Below, one piece after another: positions 49,313-61,006 of a DNA stretch of 64,000 nucleotides; within the stretch, counting starts at the first letter, position 1; each line of letters opens with the position of its first letter. The stretch spans positions 101,499,461 through 101,563,460 of the forward strand of contig CM044307.1 in NCBI GenBank assembly GCA_024291935.2, in the 5' to 3' direction. This stretch comes from Okapia johnstoni. Lineage: Eukaryota; Chordata; Mammalia; Artiodactyla; Giraffidae. The notes under the pieces are model-generated. The model saw only the letters and a list, made by a program, of their open reading frames with translations. It was not told the origin of the DNA and ran no database searches. The position numbers and the translations under genes were made by a program.

Positions 49313-49431
49313 AAAAACTGCAGAACAATTATACAAAATAAATTCTCACTCTGTTAGTTAAAGTTTCATTGAGTTAGATGACCTGCAAACTGCAGAACAA
49401 TTACACCAAATAAATTCTCATACTGTTAAGA
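49313..49431. repeat. Imperfect 73-bp-spaced direct repeat at the BovB junction
   Basis: ACTGCAGAACAATTATACAA at about 49317 recurs as ACTGCAGAACAATTACACCA at about 49390, each followed by AATAAATTCTCA. Confidence 0.85.
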
Positions 49432-50162
49432 AAGTTCTAGGACCTGCAACAGATTTCCCAACCTGGGGATCTGGTAAAGGGACTGAGAACCCCCAGGGAA
49501 TTTGACTGTGGAGGCCAGTGGGATTTGATTACAGAACTTACACAGGACTGGGGAAACAGATTCTTGGAGGGCACAAACAAAACCTTGTGCACACCAGGAC
49601 CCCGGAGAAGGGAGCAATGACTCCAGAAGAGACTGACCCAGCCTTGCCTGTGAGCGTCCAGAATTTTCCAGTGGAGGCGTGGGTTGACAGTGGCCTGTGG
49701 CATGGTCAAGGGCACTGAATACAACTAGGCCTTTTGAAGGAGGTCCCCATTATTTTCATTACCCCACCATAGTTTGATCTCAGGTCAAACAACAGGGAGG
49801 GAATACAGCCCCTCCCATCAACAGAAAATTGGGTTAAAGATTTACTGAGCATGACCCCGCCCATCAGATCAAGACCTAAGTTTCCCTCACAGTCAGTGTT
49901 TCACAACAGGAAGCTTTCATAAGCCTCTTATCCATCAGAGGGCAGACAGAATGAAAACCACAATAACAGAAAATGAATCAAACTGATCACATGGGCCACA
50001 GCCTTGTCTAACTCAATGAAAGTATGAGCCATGCCCTGTAGGGCTACCCAAGATGGATGGGTCATGGTGGAGAGTTCTGACAGAATGTGGTCCACTGGAG
50101 AAGGGAATGGCAAACCACTTCAATATTCTTGCCTGGAGAACCCCATGAACAGTATGAAAAGG
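49432..50162 (+). mobile_element. BovB 5' region, sense orientation
   Basis: It carries CCAACCTGGGGATCTGGTAA, GGAGGGCACAAACAAAACCT and, at the right, GGAGAAGGGAATGGCAAACC and ATGAACAGTATGAAAAGG, all from the BovB 5' part. The last 160 bp repeat, in inverted orientation, the part at 49154-49312. It is head-to-head with the antisense BovB. Confidence 0.75.
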
Positions 50163-50214
50163 CCTTGAGTATAGGTGTTCAGTACTAGAAGCCCTAAATG
50201 GTTAGATCCACAAC

Positions 50215-50310
50215 TACCCTGATCACTTCTGTAGGCTTGGTGTCCTCCTGACCCTGGCACATAGAAGATGTGCAATAAATATTTATTGTTTCAATAAATA
50301 CATAAATTTC
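50215..50310 (+). mobile_element. L2 LINE 3'-end fragment
   Basis: CCTGGCACATAGAAGATGTG followed by CAATAAATATTTATTG is an L2-type terminus. Confidence 0.55.
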
Positions 50311-50784
50311 ACCTAAAAACCAATAGAACATTTGAGCAGAAATCAAAAATTAGGCTAAAATATTTTCCGGTCTCATACCACTTAAAATATGCAACCTATC
50401 AGAAAATTCTTCTTTTCCACAATGGTTCTTATAGAACTAGAGGACAAGTCTGAGGAAAACATTAATAAAGGGTAAATAATTAAAATATTATTAATTAATA
50501 AACACCTTCATAAAGTTTTACTTAGCTTCTGACCCATCCCCTTTTAGAGTCAAAGGCAGGAGACAGGCCATTGAAACCTACAAAATATGTTACATTTTTC
50601 AAAGCAGGTTTCTCCGTGAGGAAAGTATATAATGATGATGAGTAATGGAATACCTGATCCTAAAGCCTGTCCACTCCTCACTTAACAGTTAAATACAGAG
50701 ATTCAGAACTGCTATTTGTTAAGCTACTACTTGTTAAGGTGGGTATAACATGGCTAAGCAATATCCAGGAAGGAAAGAAGTCAG
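50311..50784. other. Unassigned intronic DNA
   Basis: No element recognised. Confidence 0.4.
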
Positions 50785-50794
50785 CACTCTTTTT

Positions 50795-51140
50795 TTCTAA
50801 ACATATTTATTTTCTTTTTCGGCTGTGCTGTGTCTTCATTCTTTGTCGCTATCCGTGGATTTGCTCTAGTTATGGCGAACCGAAGCTCCTCCTTGTTTCG
50901 GGGCGTGGGCTTCTCACCGTGCCGGCTTCCCCGGGTGCCGAGCACCAGCACTGCCCTAGTGCACAGGCTTCCGTCACTGCAGCACGTGAGCCCAGCAGCT
51001 GCGACGCGTGGGCTCAGTAGTTGTGGCGCGTTAGCCCAGTGGCTCTGCAGAATGTGAGATCCTCCTCGAGCAGGGACTGAACCTGTGTCCCCTACATTGG
51101 CAGGTGGATTCCCAACCACTGGACCAGCAGGGGAGCCCAG
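50795..51140 (-). mobile_element. CHR-2-like cetartiodactyl SINE, unusually CpG-rich
   Basis: It carries TTTCGGCTGTGCTGTGTCTT, CAGTAGTTGTGGCGCGTTAG and the head-side GGACCAGCAGGGGAGCCC. Many CpGs survive (for example GCTGCGACGCGTGGGC). The ORFs of 75-122 codons here arise from this composition. Confidence 0.82.
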
Positions 51141-51290
51141 GATTGCCACTCTTGAATATGGAGTGCATTATCCTGTGAGGCGTCCAAAAGCAATTAGTTA
51201 TGCTGGTGGCAGAGACCTCTCATAGATATCATTTGTTCTGTCCAGGTATCTAAATGAATTATGCTACAATTTGAGGCAGTTTTCCTAAAT

Positions 51291-51570
51291 CTGCTGCTGC
51301 TGCTAAGTCGCTTCAGTTGTGTCCGACTCTGTGCGACCCCAGAGACGGCAGCCCACCAGGCTCCCCTGTCCCTGGGATTCTCCAGGCAAGAACACTGGAG
51401 TGGGTTGACATTTCCTTCTCCAGTGCATGAAAGTGAAAAGTGAAAGTGAAGTTGCTCAGTCGTGTCCGACTCGTAGCGACCCCATGGACTGCAGCCTACC
51501 AGGGTCCTCCGTCCATGGGATTTTCCAGGCAAGAGTACTGGAGTGGGGTGCCATTGCCTTCTTCTAGGAC
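51291..51570 (-). mobile_element. Bov-A2 dimeric SINE
   Basis: CTGCTGCTGCTGCTAAGTCG at the left, a GTGAAAAGTGAAAGTGAAG linker in the middle, two Bov-A units in antisense. Flanks CCTAAAT / CCTAAAA. Confidence 0.9.
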
Positions 51571-51956
51571 CCTAAAATAGAATATGACTGAAGATCTCAG
51601 TATATGTAGCATGTGTTTAAATGCTGAGATTCCGTGATCTCATCTACACTAATCACCAGAGAAATCATGTACCATATTCTGTCATTATTATTAGCACCTC
51701 AGCTCATCACACCTCAGAAGCCTGGAGCATCCCTTCCTCCCTCTCTCCCCTGGATGTCATATAGACTGCCTCTCTGAGTCAGTGCTCAGAGTATTGCACA
51801 AAATTCAGTAAAGGTACAAGTAGAAGGATATGTTTGTCATCCGCAAACCATTTTCCCACATAATATTTCTGATACATCCTCTGTAGTAACATCTGAGTAC
51901 TTCTTTAAATGATTTCAATGCTACTATTAAAAAATACTTTATGGACTGAGTTAAGA
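51571..51956. other. Unassigned intronic DNA
   Basis: No element recognised. Confidence 0.4.
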
Positions 51957-51991
51957 GATTCCCTGGTGGCTCCGATGGTAAAGAATCCGGG
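51957..51991 (+). mobile_element. Fragment of a Bov-tA head
   Basis: TTCCCTGGTGGCTCCGATGG then TAAAGAATCCGGG. The rest of the SINE is absent. Confidence 0.65.
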
Positions 51992-52559
51992 ATGAATTGG
52001 GCACCTAAATTCCAAAACACATAATATCATTTCTCCTGGAAATGTCCTAAATACCGAGAACTCATTAATAGTCCAAAGATTGTCATTACTACAAGCATCT
52101 TAAATACTTACCTAGTGTTGAAATAAACCTTCTGGCTTTCTTCAGAGCCTGTGACTCACCTGAACCAGATATACTTGCCATATTGATACTATGCCAATTT
52201 GTAAGGAATTACCTGGAATTTGTTAACAAACTCTTTTCATCTTGGTCCCATCTCCCTTGTTCTAGATTCAGTTTTCCAGTTGCCATGTAGGCATCTCAAT
52301 CCTTGTGAGTATCTCAGGCTTAATGAGTACAGATCCAAATTTAGCATCCCCTGCCAAGGTCTTATCCCTATCAAAACTTATCTGTTCTTGAAGGTGCTGT
52401 TGTGAATTCTATCAGCACTCCCCCAGGATTAATACGTGAATTGGCTTTTCACTACACCCCCTGTCTCACAGCTAGTCAGCCCTGAAGTTCTGTTTATTAG
52501 ATTTTCCCAGGACTCTGGGTTCATCTCCTTCTTTCTCTCCCTACTGTCACTCTTCTCCT
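51992..52559. other. Unassigned intronic DNA
   Basis: No element recognised. Confidence 0.4.
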
Positions 52560-53260
52560 TTCGGCTCTCATCAGATCTCACCTGACATTTTGGAAATTAC
52601 CTGTCTGAACTCACTGCTTCAGAGCACTTATCTTTTTCATAGCTGCCTGAGATTTCCTCCTAAGTCATTAGAAAAGTACTTTCCTTTTCAAAACTTTCAG
52701 TGACATCCCATTGTTTAAAGAATGAACTTCAAACCCTTTAACATAATCATCAAGTGCTGCCTTAACTTAGTTCCCAAATGACTAGTTGGCTTGTTCCCTA
52801 CCCCACCCCTTCATGAACACTGGTCTTTCTGTGATATCTCTATTCCTTGAATATAGGGATTCTGAAATTTTTTTGCACCATGGGTTCCTTTGACAGTCTG
52901 GTAAAGTGTGTGGACCCCTTCCTAGAGTAATATTTTTCAGTGTATAAAATAATAAACATAAGATTACCATGGAAAGCCATGCTGCAGAAGTAAAACTCTG
53001 TCTGTCTGTGGACCCTGTTGTTTATATCTTTGGGGCTTTGCTTCTGACCCTCTTAGCAAAGATGTGCCCCTGAGCCTGCCCTTCTGATTATTGAAATCCT
53101 TCTCATGTTTCAAAGTCTCTTCAATCCCCATCTCTGCAACTTTACCTTGACTTCCTGCCCATCTGTACTCACCACTTTGTCCTCTGCCCTCTCATAGCAG
53201 ATTATTTGTATTTCTAATTAGTTCTTATCTTTCCTTTGCCCTTTGTAACAATATTTTGTA
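52560..53260 (+). mobile_element. L2 LINE, interrupted and degraded
   Basis: CAGTGACATCCCATTGTTTA, AACATAATCATCAAGTGCTG and, further on, TTCATGTTTCAAAGTC-like text fit L2. A different old repeat seems to lie at about 52855-52980 (GCACCATGGGTTCCTTTGAC). Confidence 0.45.
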
Positions 53261-53289
53261 TTAATTGACAAAAAGGACCAGACACCAAT

Positions 53290-53430
53290 GGGCTACTTTC
53301 ACACATTTTGTGCTCGCTCGCTTGTAGCTCTTTTTAAAGCGCTGTGAAATTTGCATATGAAGAGGACACTGAGGTGCAGAAGTTTTGTTGTTTGACCAAG
53401 ATTATACAGCTTGTTGCTGCCACAAATTTA
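53290..53430 (+). mobile_element. MIR SINE fragment
   Basis: AGAGGACACTGAGGTGCAGA and GACCAAGATTATACAGCTTG follow the MIR core. Confidence 0.5.
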
Positions 53431-54344
53431 TTTCAGGAAAGGAATATTTTATCTTCTTCTTTACACCTTCTCAGGATCTAAGGAATGATATCGTTCAGTA
53501 ATGTTTGTTTATGTGGATTTAAAAATCAGAAGTGCTGGGAAATACTCATCTCCCAATATATAATGCCCCTAGTATTGACGAGGGGACACTAGGAGAGAGA
53601 TGTGTACAGCAGTGTTTCTAGGTCAATGTCTATGTCAAATTAACTGTGACTAACTCCTTCTTAACAAACTGAAAACTCTTCTAGTTCCTAGTCATTTCAC
53701 AAATTAAAATTTAAATGAGAGTTTTCAGAGTCAATTCCTTAAAATGTTATCCCTTGTTCTGCACTCCTGATGAAAAGAAAATAATATTAAAAGTAGGACA
53801 AATAAAAGAATTTGTTTGAAATCAAAATGAATTCAGGAAATATTTACATTTGTAATGATAAGGTCAGTTGTATAACCTATTTCCTATGTTATCCCCTCAG
53901 TGAAGACAATAAACCAATCCAATTTACATTTGTAAGGAAATATATTTTAAATATAGTTCAATTGAACAAGTTGCATTTTTCTGTAGTCAAATGCATTCCT
54001 GCAAGTTTCTTAAAACAACATTATCAGGCTATTTTAAAATAAAATTATTTATTTATTCAAATAGATTTATTTTAGCAATTAGTAATGCTTTCTTTTCAAA
54101 ATGTTGTTTTGAGATTAAAAATCATGTATTTATGACAGTAATTTCTCATGTGGAAGTTCTTTATGTATAGCAATTATTTTTTAAAGGAATTACATCTTTT
54201 GATTTGGCAGTGCCTTTTAGTATGCTGTGAACTGTAATATGTAATTCATTATCATTATCCTTCTTATGGTCTTTTCTGTCATCATATTGTGGTAAATACT
54301 AGCTTAAATGCAGAAAGGTAATTGAATTTTTTCTATTTTCGTAG
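53431..54344. other. Unassigned intronic DNA up to the second exon
   Basis: Contains one 76-codon plus-strand ORF without recognisable features. The last 20 bases form the exon's pyrimidine tract. Confidence 0.4.
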
Positions 54345-54466
54345 CTCCAGATGGTCCTCCTGAAAACGTGCATGTAGTAGCAACATCACCTTTTAGCATC
54401 AGCATCAGCTGGAGTGAGCCTGCTGTCATTACTGGAGCAACCTTCTATTTGATAGACATCAAATCA
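54345..54466 (+). CDS. PTPRQ: PTPRQ internal exon, N-terminal half of the next FN3 domain
   Basis: This 122-nt exon has a TTTTCGTAG acceptor and a GTAAGG donor. Its first two bases complete the proline codon split across the preceding 23-kb intron, giving a linker that reads [14 protein letters not shown], typical of FN3 boundaries. It continues through the B-strand tryptophan in SISISWSEP and ends after YLIDIKS at a phase-0 junction. The FN3 fold is incomplete here; its second half lies in the exon at 61007. The reading is open and matches what I know of mammalian PTPRQ. The ORF is short and has no usable ATG, so simple ORF scanning misses it. It was found by following the open phase from the previous exon. 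Confidence 0.92.
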
Positions 54467-54504
54467 GTAAGGCCTGTCTTATCTTCCGTGAAAGAGCGTA
54501 TAGA

Positions 54505-54730
54505 GCATGGTTAGGAATTCAGGCTTTGCAACCAGACTGAATTTTAGTCTTAGCTCTGTTACACCTTGGGCAGCTTCCTTTACTTGTTTATGTTTCTGTG
54601 TCCACATCTGTAAAATAAAGATAGATAATACTGCCCAGAGTACAGCGTTTTTGTGTGGACTAAGTTAGTCAACATACATAAAGAACTTAAAACATTGCCT
54701 GATACCTAGTAAATATTCAAGAAGTGCAAA
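54505..54730 (-). mobile_element. MIR SINE, close to full length
   Basis: ATTCAGGCTTTGCAACCAGA, TCCACATCTGTAAAATAAAG and TGCCTGATACCTAGTAAATA are the reverse complement of a MIR. It starts about 40 bp after the exon. Confidence 0.8.
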
Positions 54731-56870
54731 CAAAATATTGTCATCATGGTTATTGTTATTTATCTTCAGGGTATAGATGATATAGATAAATGAAGTTAAG
54801 TTGAGTTTAAGTTGACAGTAATATATTGGTTTAAAATACAGTGAAAAACATAGATTTAAGAAGATGTAAAAACAATGCTGTATTCATGAGTCCATACTAA
54901 TAAAAATGAATGATTAGATAAATAAAAAAAATAAAATAAAATACAGTGAAAAAGAACTTAAAATACAAAAGAATGGCCACAGCATTAGGAGACATACCTC
55001 CAAAATAAGACAATATCAGGGCTCAACTTTGAAAATGATTGAAGCAGAACATGAAAAGGTAGTGGAAATAAAAGTGTAAAAAGTTAGCTTCATTCAAGAA
55101 AAAGCAAATAGTTTAGGCACCTCAGTGGAACATTCGAAAAGAAAAGGCTGAGAGATGAGGCTCGATTGGGAGGCCGACTTAAAACCTGTTATGGAGTGTG
55201 GGTCATGGTAAGTTCAGTGGTGTGCCAATTGTGGAAATAAAGCAGTATTGGGATACAGATTTCTATTTTACAGAATCAGTATGATCACATTGTAAAGCAT
55301 AGTTTTAGACCAGTCCTGGGGGTACAAAATTAAAGGAGGCAGGAAACCATAAGAGTAAAACTGTGCAAGAAAAGATAAGGAAATGGAGTGAGGGTAACAG
55401 AATACAAAAAATAATTTAAATCTACAGGATCTGGAGGAAAAAAACCCGTGGATGGTGAGTGAAAAAAAAATCAAGGATGACTTTTTAAGATATATGATTT
55501 GGAAACTTGTGAGGAGGAACAGATGTGTAGAGGAAAGGCATGGATTCAGAACTAGATGTGCTAAGATGTCTGGGAGTCCCAGGTGAAGAGAACCCGTTAG
55601 CAGTGTCATTCACGGATCTGTAGCTCAGGAGAGGAAGTTTATATTTCCAGATTTGGGAAGTGTTGGTATTTAGATGATGGATAAAACAATATGAATAGAT
55701 GAGATTAACTATGAAACATTTAGGGTAAGAAACTCTTCTGTAAGGATTAACCTGAAGATAGTGTCCTGGGGAATACAAACATTTGAGTAAAAGGCATCTG
55801 GAAACACCGGATTGGAGCAGCCATTCAGACAGTAGGAAACCCAAGCGTGAGAGTCAAGCCTTTTGCCTACAACAGGGTGCTCCACAGTGTGAATAATGCA
55901 GAGCCATTAGCTAGGGTTAGAACTGGAAATATCTCCTGGCATCCAGCTTGAGTTTTACTTGAGCTAATGAGCAGTCTCTTCTGGTGGCATCTAGGCATTG
56001 AATTAGGTAATCCATGGTGAATTCTCCTCCATGTCTTGCTGTATTTATTCATCTCTTCTTTAACTTTTAAGATTTTTTAAAATGGCTTTACATTATTTCT
56101 TAAGTGGAAATAATTCTATCTCAAAAGATCTGTCATGATTAAAAGAAAAGGATTGTTGGTACATTTTTTTCTCCCAGTCACTCTTCAGTTTATGATCCTC
56201 CTTTTTTAGAGCATATTTGTGAAGACTTTTAGCTCATAATTAGCCAAAAACAATCAACATGAATGACAAATGCTCCGGAAATAGCGTTAAAAGCAAATTA
56301 TAAAATGTTAACACTGTGCTCTATTAACTAGAAGACACTTTATTAGAGAAAATAGCTCTCTCGTGGAGTTTGGTTGTGTTGAAAGGAGGGAAAAGTAAAA
56401 CATTATACAAAAGGTGATTTATCACCTAATTTTCTCAGTATTCTTACTGAGATTAAAAATGAGTAAGGGAAAGAGAGAAGGATGGAACGATAACTACTGT
56501 AATTGCTTTGTTTGTTTCAGTTACATATTAGCCTCTTCATTTGCATTGTATTATTGTATCTTATCTAATAACCTTTTTGATGTAAATATTACAATCTTAC
56601 TTTTGCATATAGGAGAATAGAAGCACAGAGATGATAAAAAAAAGAAACAAACTTCTCAAACAGTTAAGACCTGGCTAAAACCAGCACAATGGTGTGATGG
56701 AAATAGGAAAACCATCAAAAAGCAAATAGAATTTGCCAAATTGAAATATGTGCTCACCAAAACACCTTTGGATCAAAGATGGGAAAAATTCAACAGATTC
56801 TAACACTTCACAGTTTCCCCAGGATTCTTGGAACTAAAGTGGTCTTCCCTTCATTCTTTCAACACAATTC
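54731..56870. other. Unassigned intronic DNA
   Basis: Two overlapping minus-strand ORFs at 55268-55609 (113 codons) and 55485-55844 (119 codons) have no recognisable domains or coding signature and are treated as chance. Confidence 0.4.
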
Positions 56871-56874
56871 TAGT

Positions 56875-57110
56875 TTATTTTTTTTAATTTTGTTTTATAT
56901 TGGCGCATAGTTGATTCATAATGTTGTGTTAGCTTCAAGTGTACAGCAATGTGATTCAGCTATCCATATACATGTACCTATTCTTTTTCAAGTTATTTTC
57001 CCATTTAGGTTATTATAGACTACTGAATGGAGTTCCCTGTGCTATAGGGTAGGTCCTTGTTGGTTATCTATTTTAAATATAGTAATGTGTACATGTCAAT
57101 CTCAAACTCC
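56875..57110 (-). mobile_element. L1 3'-UTR fragment, antisense
   Basis: TTGATTCATAATGTTGTGTT, TTCAAGTGTACAGCAATGTG and CCTGTGCTATAGGGTAGGTC are characteristic. Confidence 0.8.
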
Positions 57111-57149
57111 CAATACAACTTTAACTACACTCAAATACCAGCATTGTGC

Positions 57150-57235
57150 TGGGTGCTGGCTCAAACCCACATCTTTTATGGCTCCTAAACTGGCAGGCGG
57201 GTTCTTTGCTACTAGTGCCACCTGAGAAGCCCAGA
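57150..57235 (-). mobile_element. tRNA-type SINE head fragment
   Basis: GGCTCAAACCCACATCTTTT, GGCAGGCGGGTTCTTTGCTA and CCACCTGAGAAGCCCA. Only the head remains. Confidence 0.65.
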
Positions 57236-57385
57236 AGTCATTGGCTCCCAGGCCAAAGGACACATGCCCTTGAATTTAAGATTTATGCTGCACCCTGGCC
57301 TCTGCCAAATACTAGCCACAAGAGCATATACCTCTTACCTTAAAAGACTTGAAGTAAAAATTGACACTCTTTAGTAAAGATAGAT

Positions 57386-57598
57386 GGGCTTCCCTGGTGG
57401 CTCAGATGGTTAAGAATCCACCTGTATGCAGGAGACCTGGGTTCGATAATTGGGTCGGGAAGATCCCCTGGAGAAGGGCATGGCAACCCACTCCAGTATT
57501 CTTGCCTGGAGAATCCCATGGACAGAGGAGCCTGGCGGGCTACAGTCCATGGGGTTGCAAAGAGTCAGACAGGACTGAGTGACTAAGCACAGCACAGT
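57386..57598 (+). mobile_element. Bov-tA SINE
   Basis: GGGCTTCCCTGGTGGCTCAG through GACTGAGTGACTAAGCACAG. Well preserved. Confidence 0.92.
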
Positions 57599-57683
57599 AA
57601 GATATATGGGCTCAGATATCATCCTGGATGATTCTACTGGAAATTGATGCATTTTCTGGCCTTTTGTTTGTTGTTCCTTTTAT

Positions 57684-58935
57684 TTTAAATTTATTATTTA
57701 ATTGAAAGATAATTGCTTTACAGAATTGTGTTGTTTTCTACCAAACATCTACATGAATCAGCCATAGGTATACATATGTCCCCTCCCTCTTGAACCTGCC
57801 TCCCACCTTCCTCCCTACCCCACCCCTTTAGGTTGTTACAGAGCCCCTATTGAGTTCTCTGAGTCATACAGCAAATTCCCACTGACTGTTTATTTTACAT
57901 AGGTAATGTAAGCTTCCATGTTGCTCCCTCCATCCCTCCCACCCTCTCCCTCCTCCCCCACCCACCTCCACCCAGTCAAAAGTCTGTTTTCTATGTCTGT
58001 GTCTCCATTGCTGCCCTGGAAATAATTTCATCAGTACTATCTTTCTAGATTCCGTATATATGTGTTAGTATACGGTATTTGTTTTTCTTTTTCTGATTTA
58101 CTTCATTCTGTATAATAGGTTCTAGGTTCATCCACCCCATCAGAACTGACTCAAATGAGTTCCTTTTTATGATGAGTAATATTCCACTGTATACATGTAC
58201 CACAGCTCCTTTATCCGTTCATCTGTCGATGGACATCTAGGTTGCTTCCATGTTCTAGCTATTGTGGATAGTGCCGCAGTGAACAGTGGGATACATGTGT
58301 CTCTTTCAATTTTTGTTTCCTCAGAGTATATGCATAGGAGTGGGATTCCTGGGTCATATCATGGTTTTATTCCTAGTTTTTTAAGGAATCTCCATACTGT
58401 CTTCCATAATGACTATCAATTTACATTCCCACCAACAGTGCAAGAGCATTCCCTTTTCTCCACACCCTCTCCAGCATTTATTGTTTGTAGACTTTTTGAT
58501 GAGGGCCATTCTGACCGGTGTGAGGTGATATCTCATTGTAGTTTTGATTTGCATTTCTCTAATAACGAGCTATGTTGAGCATCTTTTCATGTGTTTGTTA
58601 GCCGTCTGTATGTCTTCTTTGGAGAAATGTCTGTTTGGCCTTCTTCCCACGTTTTGATTGAGTTGTTTGTTTTTCTGGTGTTATATGAACTGTTTGTATA
58701 TTTTGGATATTAATCCTTTGTCAGTTGTTTCATTTGCTATTATTTTCTCCTATTCTGAGGGCTGTCTTTTTACCCTTTTTATAGTTTCCTTTGTTGTGCA
58801 AAAACTTGTAAGTGGAATTAGGTCCCACTTGTTTATTTTTGTTTTTATTTCCATTACTTTAGGAGACAGATCATAGAGAATCTTGTGATTTATGTCATAG
58901 AGTATTCTGCCTGTGTTTTCCTCTAAGAGTTTTAT
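57684..58935 (-). mobile_element. Ruminant L1 LINE, 5'-truncated, 1.25 kb
   Basis: The 3' UTR in antisense (CTACATGAATCAGCCATAGG; C-rich stretch near 57940-57975) is followed by the ORF2 end in antisense (ATTCCACTGTATACATGTAC; CATTCCCACCAACAGTGCAA). The target-site duplication GTTCCTTTTAT lies at 57673-57683 and 58936-58946. The 127-codon plus-strand ORF here is a shadow. Confidence 0.93.
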
Positions 58936-58946
58936 GTTCCTTTTAT

Positions 58947-60574
58947 GTTTTAACTTACCAAATACTTAGTAGCTTCTTTTCACCAAGACAAAGATGCAAA
59001 ACATAAAGTTCTGCTTCCAAGTAACTCACAGTCTAGAACACCAGAATATAGATAATTATAGAGTATGAGGTATCCAGTCTTTTTGGAATATAATGTTACA
59101 GAGTAATTAAAGTTTCTGTTATAGGGGACATAGTATATAGAGGAGACTGTACAGAGAAGGTTAAATTTAGTAGGCTTAGTTAAGACAGAAAATGAATTTT
59201 TGTGCATGCTGTTTTTTGAGGGCACAGCATTCTTTTGGAATTTTACTATATATTTTATAAGATATGGTACATCACATGCATTTTATTTCCTCCTTTACTA
59301 ACTGCGATCTGTTACCCATGTTTTAATGAAGGCATTGGGATAATTTAATTTTCTTTATAAGATCAGTTCTCATGACCTTGTGGTAGTGAAGAGAGGTCTG
59401 AACTCTTCAAAGACCTGAGATCAAATCCTATCGCAGTTACCAAGTAGCTTGGAATCTTGAGAAATTCAGCTCAACTCTATAAAACCAGAGTTGAAATAGC
59501 TCTAGTAGTCAGTTAAGGATCATGAAGAGCAGTCAACATGAAGCTAAGTGGTGGGCAGTGATGAGCTGGAGACCCCTACCCTGTTATAAGAGTTACCCAT
59601 CACTCATCTTTAGATAATTGTTAGCCACCATACATTTAAGTCTAGTCTTAGGGGCAATTTAAAAATCCTGATTTGTATGTGATATTTAAATGTTGACAAC
59701 CAATTAAACACACACTTTCTACCAGAGGATACAGGAACCTGATCAGTTGGAATCCTACGAGGATCTGTTTTTCTGCCACCCTAGGTTGGAGTATCTTCCC
59801 CCACTGCTCTCTCTCAAGATGGTTCGATCTGTTTGATTTTTTTTTTCAATATTGATATTGTATCTGCTTTTTCTGTGCTTCTCATAGCAACATCTTTTTC
59901 AGTTAAAAAAACTTAGAAAAGAGCATTTGAAGAACATATTGAACAAAAATATATCTTTCAAAGTTATAAGAAAGGGTCAAGTTGAAAATGAACTTGTTAG
60001 TGATGACAGTGTATGCAACTTGTTTTTAAGTGTTTCAAGTCAAGTACCTGATAGAAGTAGGCATAAGAGGATTTTGAGTTTTCTGTTCATCTCAGGAAAA
60101 GTCCTTCTATTTAGTGCTAGAAACTTTAGCTATGTTTACTCCCGACAGTGAGTAGGCCAAATTCTCCATCAAAGACAGACTGTTTTAATAAATAGTACAA
60201 TTGTATTTATTATACCTAAGCATACTCATTTGTACACATTTAATAACTGCATATACATTAATTGATTCCTTATTAGTACCATGCATGGTGCTAGATCAGT
60301 TTTTCAAACTTCAGTTATGACCAGCGTTTTAAAAATGAATTGGAATAAAATGTAAAAGAGCAGAAAACATCAAAGGGCATTTTAGAAAGAAGTTTGAAAA
60401 GCGGTTTGCAGTTATGAAGAATACACATTCACACACGTAACATCCTGAATGTGTATGGACATTATGTTGCCAAATGTATTTCACTTTTTTTTCTTAGTGT
60501 ATTTCACTTATGTGGGTCATGATAAAAAAAAAAAAACAAATTTCTTTGCTAGTTACTTCAGATCTGCAAATACT
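58947..60574. other. Unassigned intronic DNA
   Basis: No gene or clear element. An A-run lies at 60523-60536. Confidence 0.4.
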
Positions 60575-60725
60575 ATAAATATTTAGATATTATCACTCTG
60601 ATCTTACATACATAGAAAGTTAGACACAGAGCATAAATGACTTATCAAATGCTGTGGAAGTTACTAAGTGGCCAGGTTGGGATTTGAACCCTTGATGACT
60701 CTGTACCAACCTATATTCATTCCTC
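60575..60725 (+). mobile_element. MIR SINE fragment
   Basis: GTTAGACACAGAGCATAAAT, ACTAAGTGGCCAGGTTGGGA and TTTGAACCCTTGATGACTC follow the MIR 3' half. Confidence 0.7.
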
Positions 60726-61006
60726 TGTGAAACACTGGAGTAGAGGTTTCATTGACTACAGAGATGGCTTTTGCTTTTTCTGATCATTGTGGTTGATTTG
60801 TTTCTTTTACTTTCAACTGTTGAAATAAATGCTAGTTAGTAGACTCTTAAAGTAGCGCTTTGGATTTCCCAGGACCATCTGACTGTAAATAAAAGAAAGT
60901 TTAAATCTTGGCTGGTAAGATATGCCACTTGTAGCCTGCTATTATTATATTTTAGTGATTTGTAACTCAAGTGCTGCTTCCTGTTAGCTATTTTTTTTTC
61001 CTATAG

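Larger units (their letters stand above)
31094..54344 (+). other. PTPRQ: PTPRQ intron of 23,251 bp, phase 1
   Basis: It is bounded by GTAAGT at 31094 and a CGTAG acceptor ending at 54344. The split codon across it (C plus CT) restores proline in the interdomain linker. The intron is packed with nested LINEs and SINEs. Confidence 0.9.
54467..61006 (+). other. PTPRQ: PTPRQ intron of 6,540 bp, phase 0, inside an FN3 domain
   Basis: It begins GTAAGG and ends CCTATAG. It interrupts the FN3 domain between the ...DIKS and VDSDEF segments. Confidence 0.9.

Noticed and set aside
50739..51149. Overlapping ORFs of 75-122 codons in a GC-rich patch, considered as an exon or CpG island
   Set aside because: They coincide with one CHR-2-like SINE. 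The GC content belongs to the repeat, not to a promoter.
55268..55844. Two overlapping minus-strand ORFs of 113 and 119 codons
   Set aside because: No recognisable domain, no splice or promoter context. Hydrophobic and Ser-rich composition fits chance reading of purine-rich DNA.
58195..58578. 127-codon plus-strand ORF
   Set aside because: It lies antisense to the L1 ORF2 end, within an element that has a clear target-site duplication.
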